64,000 nucleotides of DNA from Vibrio sp. JPW-9-11-11 (GTDB lineage: Bacteria > Pseudomonadota > Gammaproteobacteria > Enterobacterales > Vibrionaceae), in NCBI RefSeq assembly GCF_013369335.1, contig NZ_SZQJ01000003.1, positions 175,052 through 239,051 of the forward strand. The letters are read 5' to 3'. Within the stretch, counting starts at the first letter, position 1. The number at the start of each line of letters is the position of its first letter. Under the pieces are notes generated by a model. The model had not been told where the DNA came from. It did no database searches and was given only the letters and a program-made list of their open reading frames with translations. The position numbers and the translations under genes are program-made. This document shows positions 18,691-27,858 of the stretch, one piece after another.

Positions 18691-18872
18691 GAAAAGGTGA
18701 ATAAATGTGGGCTAGGTCTCATCTATGTGTGAGTAACCTATTGGTTGGCTAAAAGTTATTCAGTCTACCTGTCCAGCATCATATTTTCTGTATCAGTCGC
18801 ACGAGTTAGTTTGCTCATATTGGGGATATGTGGAAAAATCACTGTAATTAAGAATTTATTAGAGGTTGGCCA

Positions 18873-19391
18873 GTGATAGATGGCGACGGTTACCGCTTAA
18901 ATGTGGGTATTGTAATCTGTAATAGCCATGGTCAGGTCTTCTGGGCAAAACGATACGGACAACACTCTTGGCAATTTCCACAAGGTGGTATTGATGACGG
19001 TGAAACCCCTGAGCAAGCCATGTATCGCGAGTTGTACGAAGAGGTGGGTCTCACCAAAAAAGACGTGAAAATCGTCGCGACGAGTCGTCATTGGTTAAGG
19101 TATAAACTACCAAAACGACTGGTTCGTTGGGATTCAAAACCGGTTTGTATCGGCCAAAAACAGAAATGGTTTCTACTGCGTCTAGATTGCGACGAATCGC
19201 GCATCAACATGCAAAGTGGTAGTTCCCCTGAATTTGATGGTTGGCGTTGGGTGAGTTATTGGTATCCAGTCAGACAAGTGGTTTCTTTCAAGCGTGACGT
19301 GTATCGACGAGCGATGAAAGAGTTTGCATCAATGGCAATGCCGTTCAAAGAGCGCAGAACAAAAGGCAAACGTAAACACCGAAGAGGATAG
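18873..19391 (+). CDS. rppH: RNA pyrophosphohydrolase RppH
   Basis: Removes pyrophosphate from 5' triphosphorylated RNA and so triggers RNase E decay. The 172 residues contain a complete Nudix box, [23 protein letters not shown] in type (GX5EX7REUXEEXGU) near 37-59, and the RppH-specific [20 protein letters not shown]. The start is GTG with AGAGG upstream. ptsP begins 2 bp after the stop, so the two are one operon, as in E. coli. Confidence 0.96.
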   Translation: MIDGDGYRLNVGIVICNSHGQVFWAKRYGQHSWQFPQGGIDDGETPEQAMYRELYEEVGLTKKDVKIVATSRHWLRYKLPKRLVRWDSKPVCIGQKQKWFLLRLDCDESRINMQSGSSPEFDGWRWVSYWYPVRQVVSFKRDVYRRAMKEFASMAMPFKERRTKGKRKHRRG

Positions 19392-19393
19392 AC

Positions 19394-21640
19394 ATGCTTT
19401 CTCAACTAAGGGAAATAGTTGAACAAGTCTCTAAGGTTGATGAGGTTCATCAGGCTTTGGATATCTTGGTCAAACAGACATGCAGTGCGATGGACACTGA
19501 ATGTTGTACTGTCTATCTTGCCAATGAAGAGATGCAGCGCCTTGAGTTAATGGCGACCCAAGGGCTGCGTTTTAAAGGCGATAAAATCCATATCCGCTTT
19601 AATGAAGGCTTGGTCGGCTTGGTAAAGCGTAGCGCTGAGCCCCTCAACTTAGCCGAAGCCTCAAAACACCCCAATTTTAAGTATTTCTCTGAGCTCGGTG
19701 AAGAGGTCTATCAGAGCTTTCTTGGCACGCCAATCATATACCGCAAACAGGTATTAGGGGTATTGGTCGTTCAACAGAAAACACCGCGTCTGTTCGATGA
19801 AATGGAAGAGTCATTTCTGGTCACCTTAGCCGCGCAGCTTGCGGTAATTATCGCCCACGCACAAACCCAAGGTCATTGGCGTTTAGAGAAGAAACAACAG
19901 GCGATTAAAGGTGTACCTGCCTCTTCTGGGGTCGCTATTGGTGAGTTTTGGTGGGATGATACCCAGCCCGATCTTGCCAACGTCTATCCCGCTTCAACGT
20001 TAGATATTGAACTCGAACAAGAATGGTTGTTGCTGGCCATTGAAGAAGCGCTGAGTGACTTTCGCCGTATGCGCAAAAAGCTCGATAGTGAGATAAACAA
20101 AGACGCATTGGCGATCTTTGATCTTTTCACCCACTTATTGAATGACCCTATGTTGCGCAAAGATCTCAAGGCGCAAATACAAAAAGGTGACCGCGCGGAT
20201 TGGGCGCTACGACAAGTCGTCGAGTCATACTCGAATCGATTTGCGCGTATGTCGGATGTCTATCTGCGTGAGCGTGCCCAAGATATTCGCGAGCTAGGTC
20301 AACGTTTGTTGTTCTTTTTGCACAACACGGCGCAAGACCGTCAAGTTATCGAGAAACCCGTTATCTTAGTGGTCAGAGAGCTGACGGCTTCTCTGCTTGC
20401 CTCTGTGCCTAAAGAGAAATTGCTGGCGGTCATTTCTTTAGAAGGGGCCGCCAACTCGCATGCGGCGATCTTATCCAGAGCTTTGGGCATTCCTGCTGTA
20501 ATGGGGGTTAGCCTCAATTTAAAAGCGATTAACGGCAAGCAAGGTATTGTTGATGGCTACAGCGGCAAAATTCTCGTCTCGCCCAGTCGTCAACTGCTGC
20601 GTGAATATCGCGCCTTAGCCAACGAAGAGCGTGAATTGGCCAATATGGTCAATCAGCGTATTGAAGAACCGGCATTTACCAAAGATGGTCATCGAATTGA
20701 GGTGATGCTTAATGCTGGATTGAGTGCCGATGCTAATATTGCCATCAACCAAGGCGTTGACGGAGTAGGGTTGTATCGCACCGAGATTTCATTTTTGCTT
20801 CAGCACCGTTTTCCTTCTGAAGAGGAACAGACTCACCAATATCAAGCAGTTCTCAACAGCTACCCAGATAAGCGAGTGGTAATGAGAACTTTGGATGTCG
20901 GCGGTGATAAAGCGCTCCCTTATTTGCCTATCGAAGAGGATAACCCCTTCTTGGGTTGGCGTGGCATTCGTTTCACGCTCGATCATCCCGACATTTTTTT
21001 AATGCAGATACGGGCTATGATGCGCGCAAGTGCGACTCACCAAAACTTAAGTATTTTACTGCCTATGGTGTCTGGTGCTCAGGAGCTAGATGATGCGATT
21101 GATTTGATTGAGCGTGCTTACCAAGAGGTCTCCGAGATCAATGAACGAGTCAAGATGCCGCAAATTGGGGTGATGATCGAAGTGCCCTCTATGATCTACT
21201 TGTTGCCTTTGATTGCTGAGAAGGTTGATTTTGTCTCTATCGGGACCAATGACTTAACTCAATATCTGCTGGCGGTGGATCGCAATAACGCGCGAGTCGC
21301 TGATGTGTATGAGTCGATGCATCCTTCGGTGATTATGGCCCTTCGCCATATTCATCAAACCTGCCAGCAGCTCGGTCTTCCGGTATGTATTTGTGGTGAG
21401 TTAGCTGGTGATCCAATTGGCGCGCTATTGATGGTTGGGCTTGGTTATCGCAGCTTAAGTATGAACACTTCCAACGTTGCTAAAGTGAAATATTTGCTGC
21501 GTCATACCGACATCGATGAGTTACAACAGCTTGCTGACAGAGCGTTGATACAACCCTACGGTCATAACATTTATACTATGATGCAAGCGTTTTTCGAACA
21601 GAAGGGCTTTGCTGGATTTATTCGCGCGGGTAACAAATAA
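19394..21640 (+). CDS. ptsP: Nitrogen PTS enzyme I (PtsP)
   Basis: Phosphoenolpyruvate-protein phosphotransferase of the nitrogen-related PTS, passing phosphate to NPr. Of 748 residues, about 1-150 form the N-terminal GAF domain that distinguishes PtsP from sugar enzyme I. The active-site histidine sits in EGAANSHAAILSRALGIPA, and the PEP-binding signatures GVGLYRTEISFL and GELAGDP are present. Follows rppH by 2 bp and precedes the TauE/SafE gene by 8 bp, so these are co-transcribed. In Vibrio, PtsP feeds nitrogen-PTS control of biofilm and carbon-nitrogen balance. Confidence 0.95.
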   Translation: MLSQLREIVEQVSKVDEVHQALDILVKQTCSAMDTECCTVYLANEEMQRLELMATQGLRFKGDKIHIRFNEGLVGLVKRSAEPLNLAEASKHPNFKYFSELGEEVYQSFLGTPIIYRKQVLGVLVVQQKTPRLFDEMEESFLVTLAAQLAVIIAHAQTQGHWRLEKKQQAIKGVPASSGVAIGEFWWDDTQPDLANVYPASTLDIELEQEWLLLAIEEALSDFRRMRKKLDSEINKDALAIFDLFTHLLNDPMLRKDLKAQIQKGDRADWALRQVVESYSNRFARMSDVYLRERAQDIRELGQRLLFFLHNTAQDRQVIEKPVILVVRELTASLLASVPKEKLLAVISLEGAANSHAAILSRALGIPAVMGVSLNLKAINGKQGIVDGYSGKILVSPSRQLLREYRALANEERELANMVNQRIEEPAFTKDGHRIEVMLNAGLSADANIAINQGVDGVGLYRTEISFLLQHRFPSEEEQTHQYQAVLNSYPDKRVVMRTLDVGGDKALPYLPIEEDNPFLGWRGIRFTLDHPDIFLMQIRAMMRASATHQNLSILLPMVSGAQELDDAIDLIERAYQEVSEINERVKMPQIGVMIEVPSMIYLLPLIAEKVDFVSIGTNDLTQYLLAVDRNNARVADVYESMHPSVIMALRHIHQTCQQLGLPVCICGELAGDPIGALLMVGLGYRSLSMNTSNVAKVKYLLRHTDIDELQQLADRALIQPYGHNIYTMMQAFFEQKGFAGFIRAGNK

Positions 21641-21648
21641 GGTTTAAT

Positions 21649-22440
21649 GTGTCGTTAGAATTGCTGTTTTCATTTATGTTGCTTGGCGCATTCGTTGGAG
21701 TGATGGCGGGATTACTTGGCATTGGTGGTGGTCTCATCGTGGTGCCAGCGTTGCTGTTTTTACTACCGATGGCCAATATCGATGCGGGGATTAGTATGCA
21801 GATTGCGCTGGCGACCTCCTTGGCCTCGATTATCGCTACTTCAGGCTCTTCTGCACTGAATCATTTTAAGCTGGGCAATGTCGACATGTTTGTGGTTAAG
21901 TGGCTGATGCCGGGAGTGGTTATCGGCGGTTTTCTCGGGGCTAACCTAGCCGAATGGATTCCGTCGCAATACTTACCCAAAGTGTTCGGTATTATTGTTT
22001 TGTTGTTAGCGATTCAAATGTTGTTTTCGATTCGAGGAACCAGTTCAAAAGCGATGCCGGGCAGTGGTGTGACCATGGTCTATGGTACGGGGATCGGTGT
22101 TGTCTCGAGTTTAGCGGGGATCGGCGGGGGCTCATTGTCGGTGCCATTTTTAAATCGCCATGGTATTGAGATGCGCAAAGCGGTGGGGTCGTCATCGGTA
22201 TGTGGGTGTATGATTGCCATCTCTGGTATGTTGGGTTTTATCCTGCATGGCTATCAAGTCGAAGATTTACCTGCATACAGCGTTGGCTATGTTTATCTAC
22301 CCGCGCTAATTGCCATTGCCTCCACCTCAATGTTGACCACACGTATCGGCGCAAGGCTCGCAACGTCACTGCCTACCCCAACCCTAAAAAAAATATTTGC
22401 TCTGTTTTTAGTTTTCGTGGCTGGAACTATGTTGTTGTAA
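21649..22440 (+). CDS. TauE/SafE family sulfite or organic-anion exporter
   Basis: An inner-membrane protein of 263 residues with about eight hydrophobic segments. Two family repeats are visible: GLLGIGGGLIVVPALLF near the start and SLAGIGGGSLSVPFLNRHG near the middle. The family exports sulfite, sulfoacetate and similar anions; the exact substrate is not visible. GTG start. It is inserted between ptsP and lgt, genes that are adjacent in E. coli. Confidence 0.85.
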   Translation: MSLELLFSFMLLGAFVGVMAGLLGIGGGLIVVPALLFLLPMANIDAGISMQIALATSLASIIATSGSSALNHFKLGNVDMFVVKWLMPGVVIGGFLGANLAEWIPSQYLPKVFGIIVLLLAIQMLFSIRGTSSKAMPGSGVTMVYGTGIGVVSSLAGIGGGSLSVPFLNRHGIEMRKAVGSSSVCGCMIAISGMLGFILHGYQVEDLPAYSVGYVYLPALIAIASTSMLTTRIGARLATSLPTPTLKKIFALFLVFVAGTMLL

Positions 22441-22497
22441 GGCACTCTCACCTATACGTTTCATTATTATCAAAATTTCTATAAGAGTAGTCATCCT

Positions 22498-23319
22498 ATG
22501 TCTCAAGGGTATTTAACCTTTCCTAATATTGACCCCGTGCTAATTTCACTGGGGCCACTCTCCATTCGCTGGTATGGATTAATGTACTTAGTCGGTTTCG
22601 CTTTTGCGTTGTGGCTGGCTAATCGACGCGCAGACCAACCGGGCAGTGGCTGGACTCGAGAACAAGTTTCTGACTTGCTGTTTGCGGGGTTCTTGGGGGT
22701 TGTTATTGGCGGCCGAGTGGGCTACGTGTTGTTTTATAACTTTGACTTGTTCTTGCAAGACCCTTTATATCTATTCAAAGTTTGGACTGGAGGTATGTCT
22801 TTTCACGGCGGTCTACTGGGCGTCATTAGTGCCATGTTTTGGTACGCAAAAAAGAATGGCAGAACCTTTTTTGGTGTTGCCGATTTTATCGCGCCGTTAG
22901 TACCGTTTGGTTTAGGAATGGGCCGCCTGGGTAACTTTATGAACAGTGAACTTTGGGGGCGAGTTACAGACGTGCCATGGGCATTTGTCTTCCCGAACGG
23001 AGGGCCTTTGCCACGTCACCCTTCTCAGCTATACGAGATGGCATTAGAAGGTATCGTACTGTTCTTCATCTTGAATTGGTTTATCAAGAAGCCTCGCCCG
23101 TTAGGCTCAGTGTCGGGTTTGTTCCTCGCGGGTTACGGAACCTTCCGTTTCCTAGTAGAATACGTGCGCGAACCAGATGCTCATTTAGGTCTATTTGGTG
23201 GGTTTATCTCAATGGGGCAAATCCTCTCACTGCCTATGGTGATCGCTGGTATTTTGATGATGGTTTGGGCGTACAAGCGCGGCCATTACAAAGACGAATT
23301 ACCCCAACAAGCGAAGTAA
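22498..23319 (+). CDS. lgt: Prolipoprotein diacylglyceryl transferase
   Basis: First enzyme of lipoprotein maturation in the inner membrane; adds diacylglycerol to the lipobox cysteine. The 273-residue membrane protein carries the family signature [17 protein letters not shown] near residues 142-158, the essential HGGLLG, and PRHPSQLYE. It is 9 bp ahead of thyA, the same pair as in E. coli. Confidence 0.96.
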   Translation: MSQGYLTFPNIDPVLISLGPLSIRWYGLMYLVGFAFALWLANRRADQPGSGWTREQVSDLLFAGFLGVVIGGRVGYVLFYNFDLFLQDPLYLFKVWTGGMSFHGGLLGVISAMFWYAKKNGRTFFGVADFIAPLVPFGLGMGRLGNFMNSELWGRVTDVPWAFVFPNGGPLPRHPSQLYEMALEGIVLFFILNWFIKKPRPLGSVSGLFLAGYGTFRFLVEYVREPDAHLGLFGGFISMGQILSLPMVIAGILMMVWAYKRGHYKDELPQQAK

Positions 23320-23328
23320 GGAATTGGT

Positions 23329-24180
23329 GTGAAACAGTATTTAGATCTCTGTCAGCGTATCGTTGACCAAGGTAAATGGGTTGAAAACGAGCGAACGGGT
23401 AAGCGTTGTCTGACGGTCATCAATGCCGATCTCACCTACGATGTAGCAAATAACCAATTTCCACTCGTAACGACGCGTAAAAGCTTTTGGAAAGCGGCGG
23501 TCGCTGAGTTGCTTGGTTATATCCGAGGCTACGACAATGCAGACGATTTCCGTAAGCTTGGCACTAAAACATGGGATGCCAATGCAAACCTAAACGATGC
23601 TTGGCTTAACAATCCTCACCGTAAGGGTGAAGATGACATGGGACGTGTTTATGGTGTGCAAGGCAGAGCTTGGGCTAAGCCTGACGGCGGTCATATCGAC
23701 CAGTTACGTAAGATTGTTGATGACCTGACTCGTGGTGTTGATGATCGTGGTGAAATCCTTAACTTCTACAACCCGGGCGAGTTCCATATGGGCTGTTTAC
23801 GCCCTTGTATGTACAGTCACCACTTCTCACTGTTAGGCGACACCTTATATTTAAATAGCACCCAACGCTCTTGTGATGTACCCCTTGGTCTCAACTTCAA
23901 CATGGTTCAGGTTTACGTGTTCCTCGCTATTATGGCGCAGATCACGGGCAAGCAACCGGGTCAGGCATACCACAAGATCGTCAATGCGCATATCTATGAA
24001 GACCAGCTTGAGTTGATGCGAGATGTGCAACTTAAGCGTGAACCTCTTAAAGCGCCAACGTTCCATATCAATCCAGAGATCAAGTCACTCGAAGATTTAG
24101 AGACTTGGGTAACTCTGGATGATTTCTGGGTAGAAGGTTACGAACACCACGAAGCGATCAAGTATCCGTTCTCGGTCTAG
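23329..24180 (+). CDS. thyA: Thymidylate synthase
   Basis: Makes dTMP from dUMP with methylene-tetrahydrofolate. The 283-residue protein has the catalytic cysteine in [12 protein letters not shown] and the dUMP-binding [13 protein letters not shown]. Residues such as [13 protein letters not shown] lie in the C-terminal part. GTG start with AAGGAATTG upstream. It is longer than E. coli ThyA (264), in line with the Vibrio type. Closes the rppH-ptsP-lgt-thyA run. Confidence 0.95.
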   Translation: MKQYLDLCQRIVDQGKWVENERTGKRCLTVINADLTYDVANNQFPLVTTRKSFWKAAVAELLGYIRGYDNADDFRKLGTKTWDANANLNDAWLNNPHRKGEDDMGRVYGVQGRAWAKPDGGHIDQLRKIVDDLTRGVDDRGEILNFYNPGEFHMGCLRPCMYSHHFSLLGDTLYLNSTQRSCDVPLGLNFNMVQVYVFLAIMAQITGKQPGQAYHKIVNAHIYEDQLELMRDVQLKREPLKAPTFHINPEIKSLEDLETWVTLDDFWVEGYEHHEAIKYPFSV

Positions 24181-24195
24181 CTGGGAATGGATTTC

Positions 24196-24226
24196 AAAAG
24201 CCGCCGTTGATAGGGCGGCTTTTTTG
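24196..24226 (+). terminator. Terminator after thyA
   Basis: AAAAGCCGCC GTTGATA GGGCGGCTTTTTT hairpin with U run. Confidence 0.9.
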
Positions 24227-24274
24227 TTACTCAAGCAGGCTTGGCCTGCGCCGGATAGGTCAACGCGGCGATAC

Positions 24275-24305
24275 AAAAAAGCCCACGATCTGAGTCGTGG
24301 GCTTT
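24275..24305 (-). terminator. Terminator after nptA
   Basis: Minus strand reads AAAGCCCACGA CTCAGA TCGTGGGCTTTTTT, a GC-rich stem with a U run 20 bp past the nptA stop. Confidence 0.88.
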
Positions 24306-24326
24306 GATATCAGCGATGGTGTTTGT

Positions 24327-25472
24327 TTAAGCAGTCAGCGCCAAGATAGTACCTGGTAGTAAGACGAATACTGCCAATAGGTAACCGGCAACAACCGCTT
24401 TGTTTTTCACTGCCATGTCAGAGATAAGGTCAGCGCCCTTGACTGGAATCTCGCGTAGGAACGGAATGCCATAGATGAATACCGTTGCCATGATGTTAAA
24501 CACTAAGTGAACAAGTGCAATTTGTAGTGCGAACACTGCGAACTCACCCGATACTGCAGTTGCTGCCAGTAGTGCGGTAATACAAGTACCGATGTTTGCA
24601 CCTAGCGTGAATGGGTAAACGTCACGAACTTTCAGTACACCAGAGCCTACTAGAGGAACCATCAAACTGGTGGTAGTTGAAGAAGACTGCACCAAAACAG
24701 TCACGATAGAGCCAGACATGATGCCGTGAATTGGACCACGACCAATGGCATTCTTGAGAATTTCACGAGCGCGGCCAACCATCAGGCTCTTCATGAGCTT
24801 ACCCATCACTGTGATCGCGACGAAAATAGTCGCAATACCCAGAACAATAAGCAGTACGCCGCCGACGGTGTCGCCAAATGTGCCCAAAGGCTCTTTCACG
24901 GCGTTTACAACAGGCTTAGTGATAGGTTTGATAAAGTTCAAGCCTTTGATGCTCATATCGCCTGTTGCTAAGAATGGGGATACCAACCAATGAGAGATCT
25001 TGTCCAAAATACCAAACATCATTTCGAGAGGTAGGAAGATGGCCACCGCGAGTAGGTTGAAAAAGTCGTGGATGGTGGCGCTGGCAAAGGCGCGTTTGAA
25101 CTCTTCCTTACAGCGGACGTGACCAAGACTGACAAGCGTATTGGTGACCGTCGTACCTATATTGGCACCCATCACCATAGGAATAGCGGTTTCTACCGGG
25201 AGGCCACCAGCAACAAGACCCACGATAATTGAAGTGACGGTACTCGATGACTGAATTAAGGCCGTGGCCACTAGACCAATCATCAAACCTGCGACTGGGT
25301 GTGAAGCAAACTCAAACAAAACTTTTGCTTGATCGCCTGTTGCCCATTTAAAGCCACTGCCTACCATAGATACTGCAAGAAGCAGTAGATATAACATGAA
25401 TGCCAAGTTAGCCCAGCGCAACCAACGAGTCGTACTCGAAATCGGCGCCGCTGTTGTAGTAGCTTGGTTCAT
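24327..25472 (-). CDS. nptA: Sodium:phosphate cotransporter NptA
   Basis: A type II Na+/phosphate cotransporter, first studied in V. cholerae. The 381-residue membrane protein has the two inverted-repeat halves of the family, each with its QSSST signature: ALIQSSSTVTSIIVG near residue 66 and VLVQSSSTTTSLMVP near 258. AACATTG...GANIGTTVTN and GANIGTCITAL follow each. GGAGAAA precedes the ATG. Upstream is a 410-bp spacer shared with the divergent nhaR. Confidence 0.93.
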   Translation of the reverse strand: MNQATTTAAPISSTTRWLRWANLAFMLYLLLLAVSMVGSGFKWATGDQAKVLFEFASHPVAGLMIGLVATALIQSSSTVTSIIVGLVAGGLPVETAIPMVMGANIGTTVTNTLVSLGHVRCKEEFKRAFASATIHDFFNLLAVAIFLPLEMMFGILDKISHWLVSPFLATGDMSIKGLNFIKPITKPVVNAVKEPLGTFGDTVGGVLLIVLGIATIFVAITVMGKLMKSLMVGRAREILKNAIGRGPIHGIMSGSIVTVLVQSSSTTTSLMVPLVGSGVLKVRDVYPFTLGANIGTCITALLAATAVSGEFAVFALQIALVHLVFNIMATVFIYGIPFLREIPVKGADLISDMAVKNKAVVAGYLLAVFVLLPGTILALTA

Positions 25473-25882
25473 AATTTTTCTCCGTGGACCTGTATAAGTA
25501 AGTAAAGGTCGGTTGTTTAATCTGAGGCTGATGGTAGAGAGGAAATATTTCAGTAATATTACAGTTGTGTTTAAGCTGTCTTTTTTTGTCCCAGGGCGGG
25601 AGAAATGAGTGTACTGATAGTTTTACGAATTAACTAAGTTTTTGATTTTTAGTTTATTTTTGTTGATTCCTTCAAGGTGGCGAAGATGTGACAAAAGTCG
25701 AAAAAAATGCCTTTTAGTGACCGAGTTTGAGTCATGTTTATGACAATGCAGTGTCATAAATACAAGGTAATATTCGTTAAAACTTACTCTTGCTTGTTGA
25801 GTGTAAGGTTTTGACGAAATGTTGTTGTCATTGGAGCCTTCTGCTATAACCTAGACTCTCATAATTTCGAGTTACTACCGAC
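25473..25882. other. Divergent nptA-nhaR spacer
   Basis: 410 bp without an ORF, AT-rich near 25600-25680. The notable feature is a 9-bp-arm palindrome at 25737-25760, listed separately. Promoters for both genes must lie here, but I find no hexamer pair with good spacing. Confidence 0.4.
25737..25760. promoter_or_regulatory. Palindrome TTTATGACA-N6-TGTCATAAA
   Basis: Perfect 9-bp arms with 6-bp spacer in the nptA-nhaR intergenic region. TGTCAT is also the half-element of a Pho box, but the 11-bp direct repeat that PhoB needs is only partial here. Likely an operator for a dimeric regulator; which one is unknown. Confidence 0.45.
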
Positions 25883-26773
25883 ATGTCGCATCTTAACTAT
25901 AATCACCTTTATTACTTTTGGATGGTGTGTAAGCAAGGTTCAGTCACTAAGGCGGCCGATGCTCTATTTTTAACGCCGCAAACCGTTACCGGTCAAATCA
26001 AAGCGCTTGAAGAGCGTATGGATGGCAAGCTGACCAAACGCAATGGACGCAGTGTAGAGCCCACCGAGCTGGGACAGCTGGTGTTCAAGTATGCCGATCG
26101 AATGTTTGGTTTAAGCTATGAGATGTTGGATATCGTTAACTATAGTCAGCGCTCGAATATTCTATTTGATGTCGGGGTGGCGGATGCTTTGTCGAAGCGT
26201 TTAGTCAGCAAAATCCTTCTGACCACAGTGCCAGATGACGGCAGTCTTCATTTACGCTGTTTTGAGTCTACCCATGAAATGCTACTCGAACAGTTATCAC
26301 AACATAAATTGGATATGATTTTATCCGATTGTCCGGTGGACTCGAGTCAAAGTCCCGGTTTGTACAGCATCAAGCTGGGCGAATCGAATATGAGTTTTTT
26401 CTGCTCCGGTAACGTTACCGATGTCACTTTTCCTGCGATTCTTGAACAACGTAAATTACTGATCCCAGGCAGCCGCACTGCTATGGGGCGTAAAGTTCTG
26501 CAATGGTTTGATCGCCAAGGTCTGCAACCCAACATTTTGGGTGAATTTGATGATGTTGCGTTGATGAAGGCGTTTGCGCGCTACCACCATGATGTTATCT
26601 TTCTTGCGCCCTCTATTTATGTCTCTGAAGTGGAGAGCGACCTTCCACTGCAATTGATTGGTCATATCGATGAACTAAAAGAAGAGTACTACGTTATTTT
26701 TGCTGAACGGATGATCCAGCACCCGGCAGTGAAAAACGTTTGTGATGCAGACTTCACAAGCCTTTTTAATTAG
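25883..26773 (+). CDS. nhaR: LysR-type regulator NhaR
   Basis: A sodium-responsive transcription activator; in E. coli it controls the nhaA antiporter and pga biofilm genes. The 296 residues start with [33 protein letters not shown] (helix-turn-helix near 20-40, quoted here as two motifs [12 protein letters not shown] and [19 protein letters not shown]), typical of NhaR and unlike most LysR proteins. The rest is the substrate-binding domain. nhaA is not in this window, so its target is elsewhere. Confidence 0.9.
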   Translation: MSHLNYNHLYYFWMVCKQGSVTKAADALFLTPQTVTGQIKALEERMDGKLTKRNGRSVEPTELGQLVFKYADRMFGLSYEMLDIVNYSQRSNILFDVGVADALSKRLVSKILLTTVPDDGSLHLRCFESTHEMLLEQLSQHKLDMILSDCPVDSSQSPGLYSIKLGESNMSFFCSGNVTDVTFPAILEQRKLLIPGSRTAMGRKVLQWFDRQGLQPNILGEFDDVALMKAFARYHHDVIFLAPSIYVSEVESDLPLQLIGHIDELKEEYYVIFAERMIQHPAVKNVCDADFTSLFN

Positions 26774-26881
26774 CGGTTATTTTTCAAACGAACAAATAGA
26801 TTAATTGTTACATTTCGATTAATATTCAAAATAATTCACTGCATAAAAAATTAAAGATCAAGTGGATTGAATAAAGTTTGG

Positions 26882-26907
26882 TGATCAATACGCATATTGT
26901 ATGGTCA
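26882..26907. promoter_or_regulatory. Imperfect palindrome upstream of hlyU
   Basis: TGATCAATAC (26882-26891) and GTATGGTCA (26899-26907) form an imperfect inverted repeat 42 bp before the hlyU start. ArsR-family repressors bind such AT-rich palindromes, so autoregulation is possible. Confidence 0.35.
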
Positions 26908-26948
26908 ATTGTTGTAGACGATGTTGTGGTATCAAGGGGTAGTGGCCG

Positions 26949-27242
26949 ATGAACCTACAAGAGATGGAAAAAAACTCTGCTCAGGCGGTAGTGCTACTAA
27001 AGGCGATGGCGAATGAGCGTCGCTTACAAATTTTGTGCTTGCTGCACAATCAAGAGCTATCGGTGGGGGAGTTGTGTAATAAGTTGGAGCTGAGCCAATC
27101 GGCGTTATCTCAACATTTAGCCTGGTTGAGACGGGATGGATTAGTGAATACACGCAAAGAAGCGCAAACCGTCTTTTATACCTTGAGTAGTCAAGAAGTT
27201 AAAGCAATGATCCAATTGTTGCATACCCTATACTGTGCTTAA
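26949..27242 (+). CDS. hlyU: ArsR-family virulence regulator HlyU
   Basis: A dimeric winged-helix protein of the ArsR/SmtB fold that, in pathogenic vibrios, relieves H-NS silencing of haemolysin and RTX toxin genes. The 97 residues are nearly identical to V. cholerae HlyU over the recognition region (ELSQSALSQHLAWLRRDGL) and N terminus (NLQEMEKNSAQAVVLLKAMA). The metal-binding CxC motif of SmtB sensors is absent. No toxin gene lies in the window, so nothing here shows virulence. Ends before a double hairpin. Confidence 0.93.
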   Translation: MNLQEMEKNSAQAVVLLKAMANERRLQILCLLHNQELSVGELCNKLELSQSALSQHLAWLRRDGLVNTRKEAQTVFYTLSSQEVKAMIQLLHTLYCA

Positions 27243-27251
27243 GGGCTAACT

Positions 27252-27293
27252 TGTTTTATTTTGAGGTGGGTCGTTCAACCTCAAAATAAAACA
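27252..27293 (+). repeat. Long perfect hairpin after hlyU
   Basis: Sixteen-bp perfect arms (TGTTTTATTTTGAGGT / ACCTCAAAATAAAACA) around a 10-base loop, 9 bp after the hlyU stop. Too AT-rich at its base for a classical terminator, and it sits just before a real one. Confidence 0.75.
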
Positions 27294-27298
27294 GATAT

Positions 27299-27326
27299 AA
27301 AAAAACCGGCCTAGGCCGGTTTTTTC
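27299..27326. terminator. Bidirectional terminator between hlyU and rpsT
   Basis: Perfect palindrome AAAAACCGGCC TA GGCCGGTTTTT, with A and T runs on both sides, between convergent genes. Confidence 0.92.
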
Positions 27327-27350
27327 TTTCACTGGGAAATCAGAGTTCTA

Positions 27351-27611
27351 TTATAGAGCTTTGATTGCAGCAGCGAAGCGAGACTTATGACGAGCTGCTT
27401 TATTCTTGTGAATAAGGCCTTTAGTCGCCATGCGGTCTAGGATTGGTGTAACTGTAGCAAATGCTTCAGTTGCAGCAGCTTTGTCGCCTGCTTCGATAGC
27501 AGCAACAGTTTTCTTCATGTAAGTGCGCATCATAGAACGACGGCTAGCGTTGTGCTGGCGACGTTTCTCAGCTTGGATAGCGCGCTTCTTAGCAGATTTA
27601 CTATTTGCCAA
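27351..27611 (-). CDS. rpsT: 30S ribosomal protein S20
   Basis: Primary 16S-binding protein of the small subunit. The 86 residues begin [17 protein letters not shown] after the initiator, as in E. coli. The start is TTG at 27611, the same unusual start used by E. coli rpsT, with GGGAG at good spacing; the ORF opens further upstream, but those residues are not part of the family. The weak start is known in E. coli to allow S20 to control its own synthesis. Confidence 0.95.
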   Translation of the reverse strand: MANSKSAKKRAIQAEKRRQHNASRRSMMRTYMKKTVAAIEAGDKAAATEAFATVTPILDRMATKGLIHKNKAARHKSRFAAAIKAL

Positions 27612-27858
27612 GGGTCTAACTCCCAAAAACTTAGTTCGGTGACAATTTAAGGGCGAGGAATATCCCTCATTTGCGCTTAAATGTCAAATGATTTGTGCAA
27701 AAACCCATCGAGCCAAACAAATTTTGGATTGAAAGGTCTTCACGGTTAAGATGGCGGGGATTCTAACAGTATTTTTTTTTCAATGCTAATACTAATCTGC
27801 TCTGCTCATGACATTCCTGATGTAAAGTAGAGCGAAATTTTTGATTCCCGAGGTAATT

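Larger units (their letters stand above)
18256..18872. other. 617-bp AT-rich spacer with DnaA-box matches
   Basis: No ORF. Two perfect strong DnaA boxes in opposite orientation (TTATCCACA at 18360-18368; TGTGGATAA at 18479-18487) and a third consensus match (TTATGCACA at 18682-18690), the last followed by GGTGAATAA, a near-box in inverted orientation. Six GATC sites lie between about 18326 and 18656, well above chance. 18541-18612 is strongly AT-rich, resembling an unwinding element but equally a promoter region for rppH. Confidence 0.55.

Noticed and set aside
25576..25590. Possible Pho box near nptA (CTGTC ... TTGTC)
   Set aside because: The two half-elements are 10 bp apart rather than 11, and flanks do not match the consensus.
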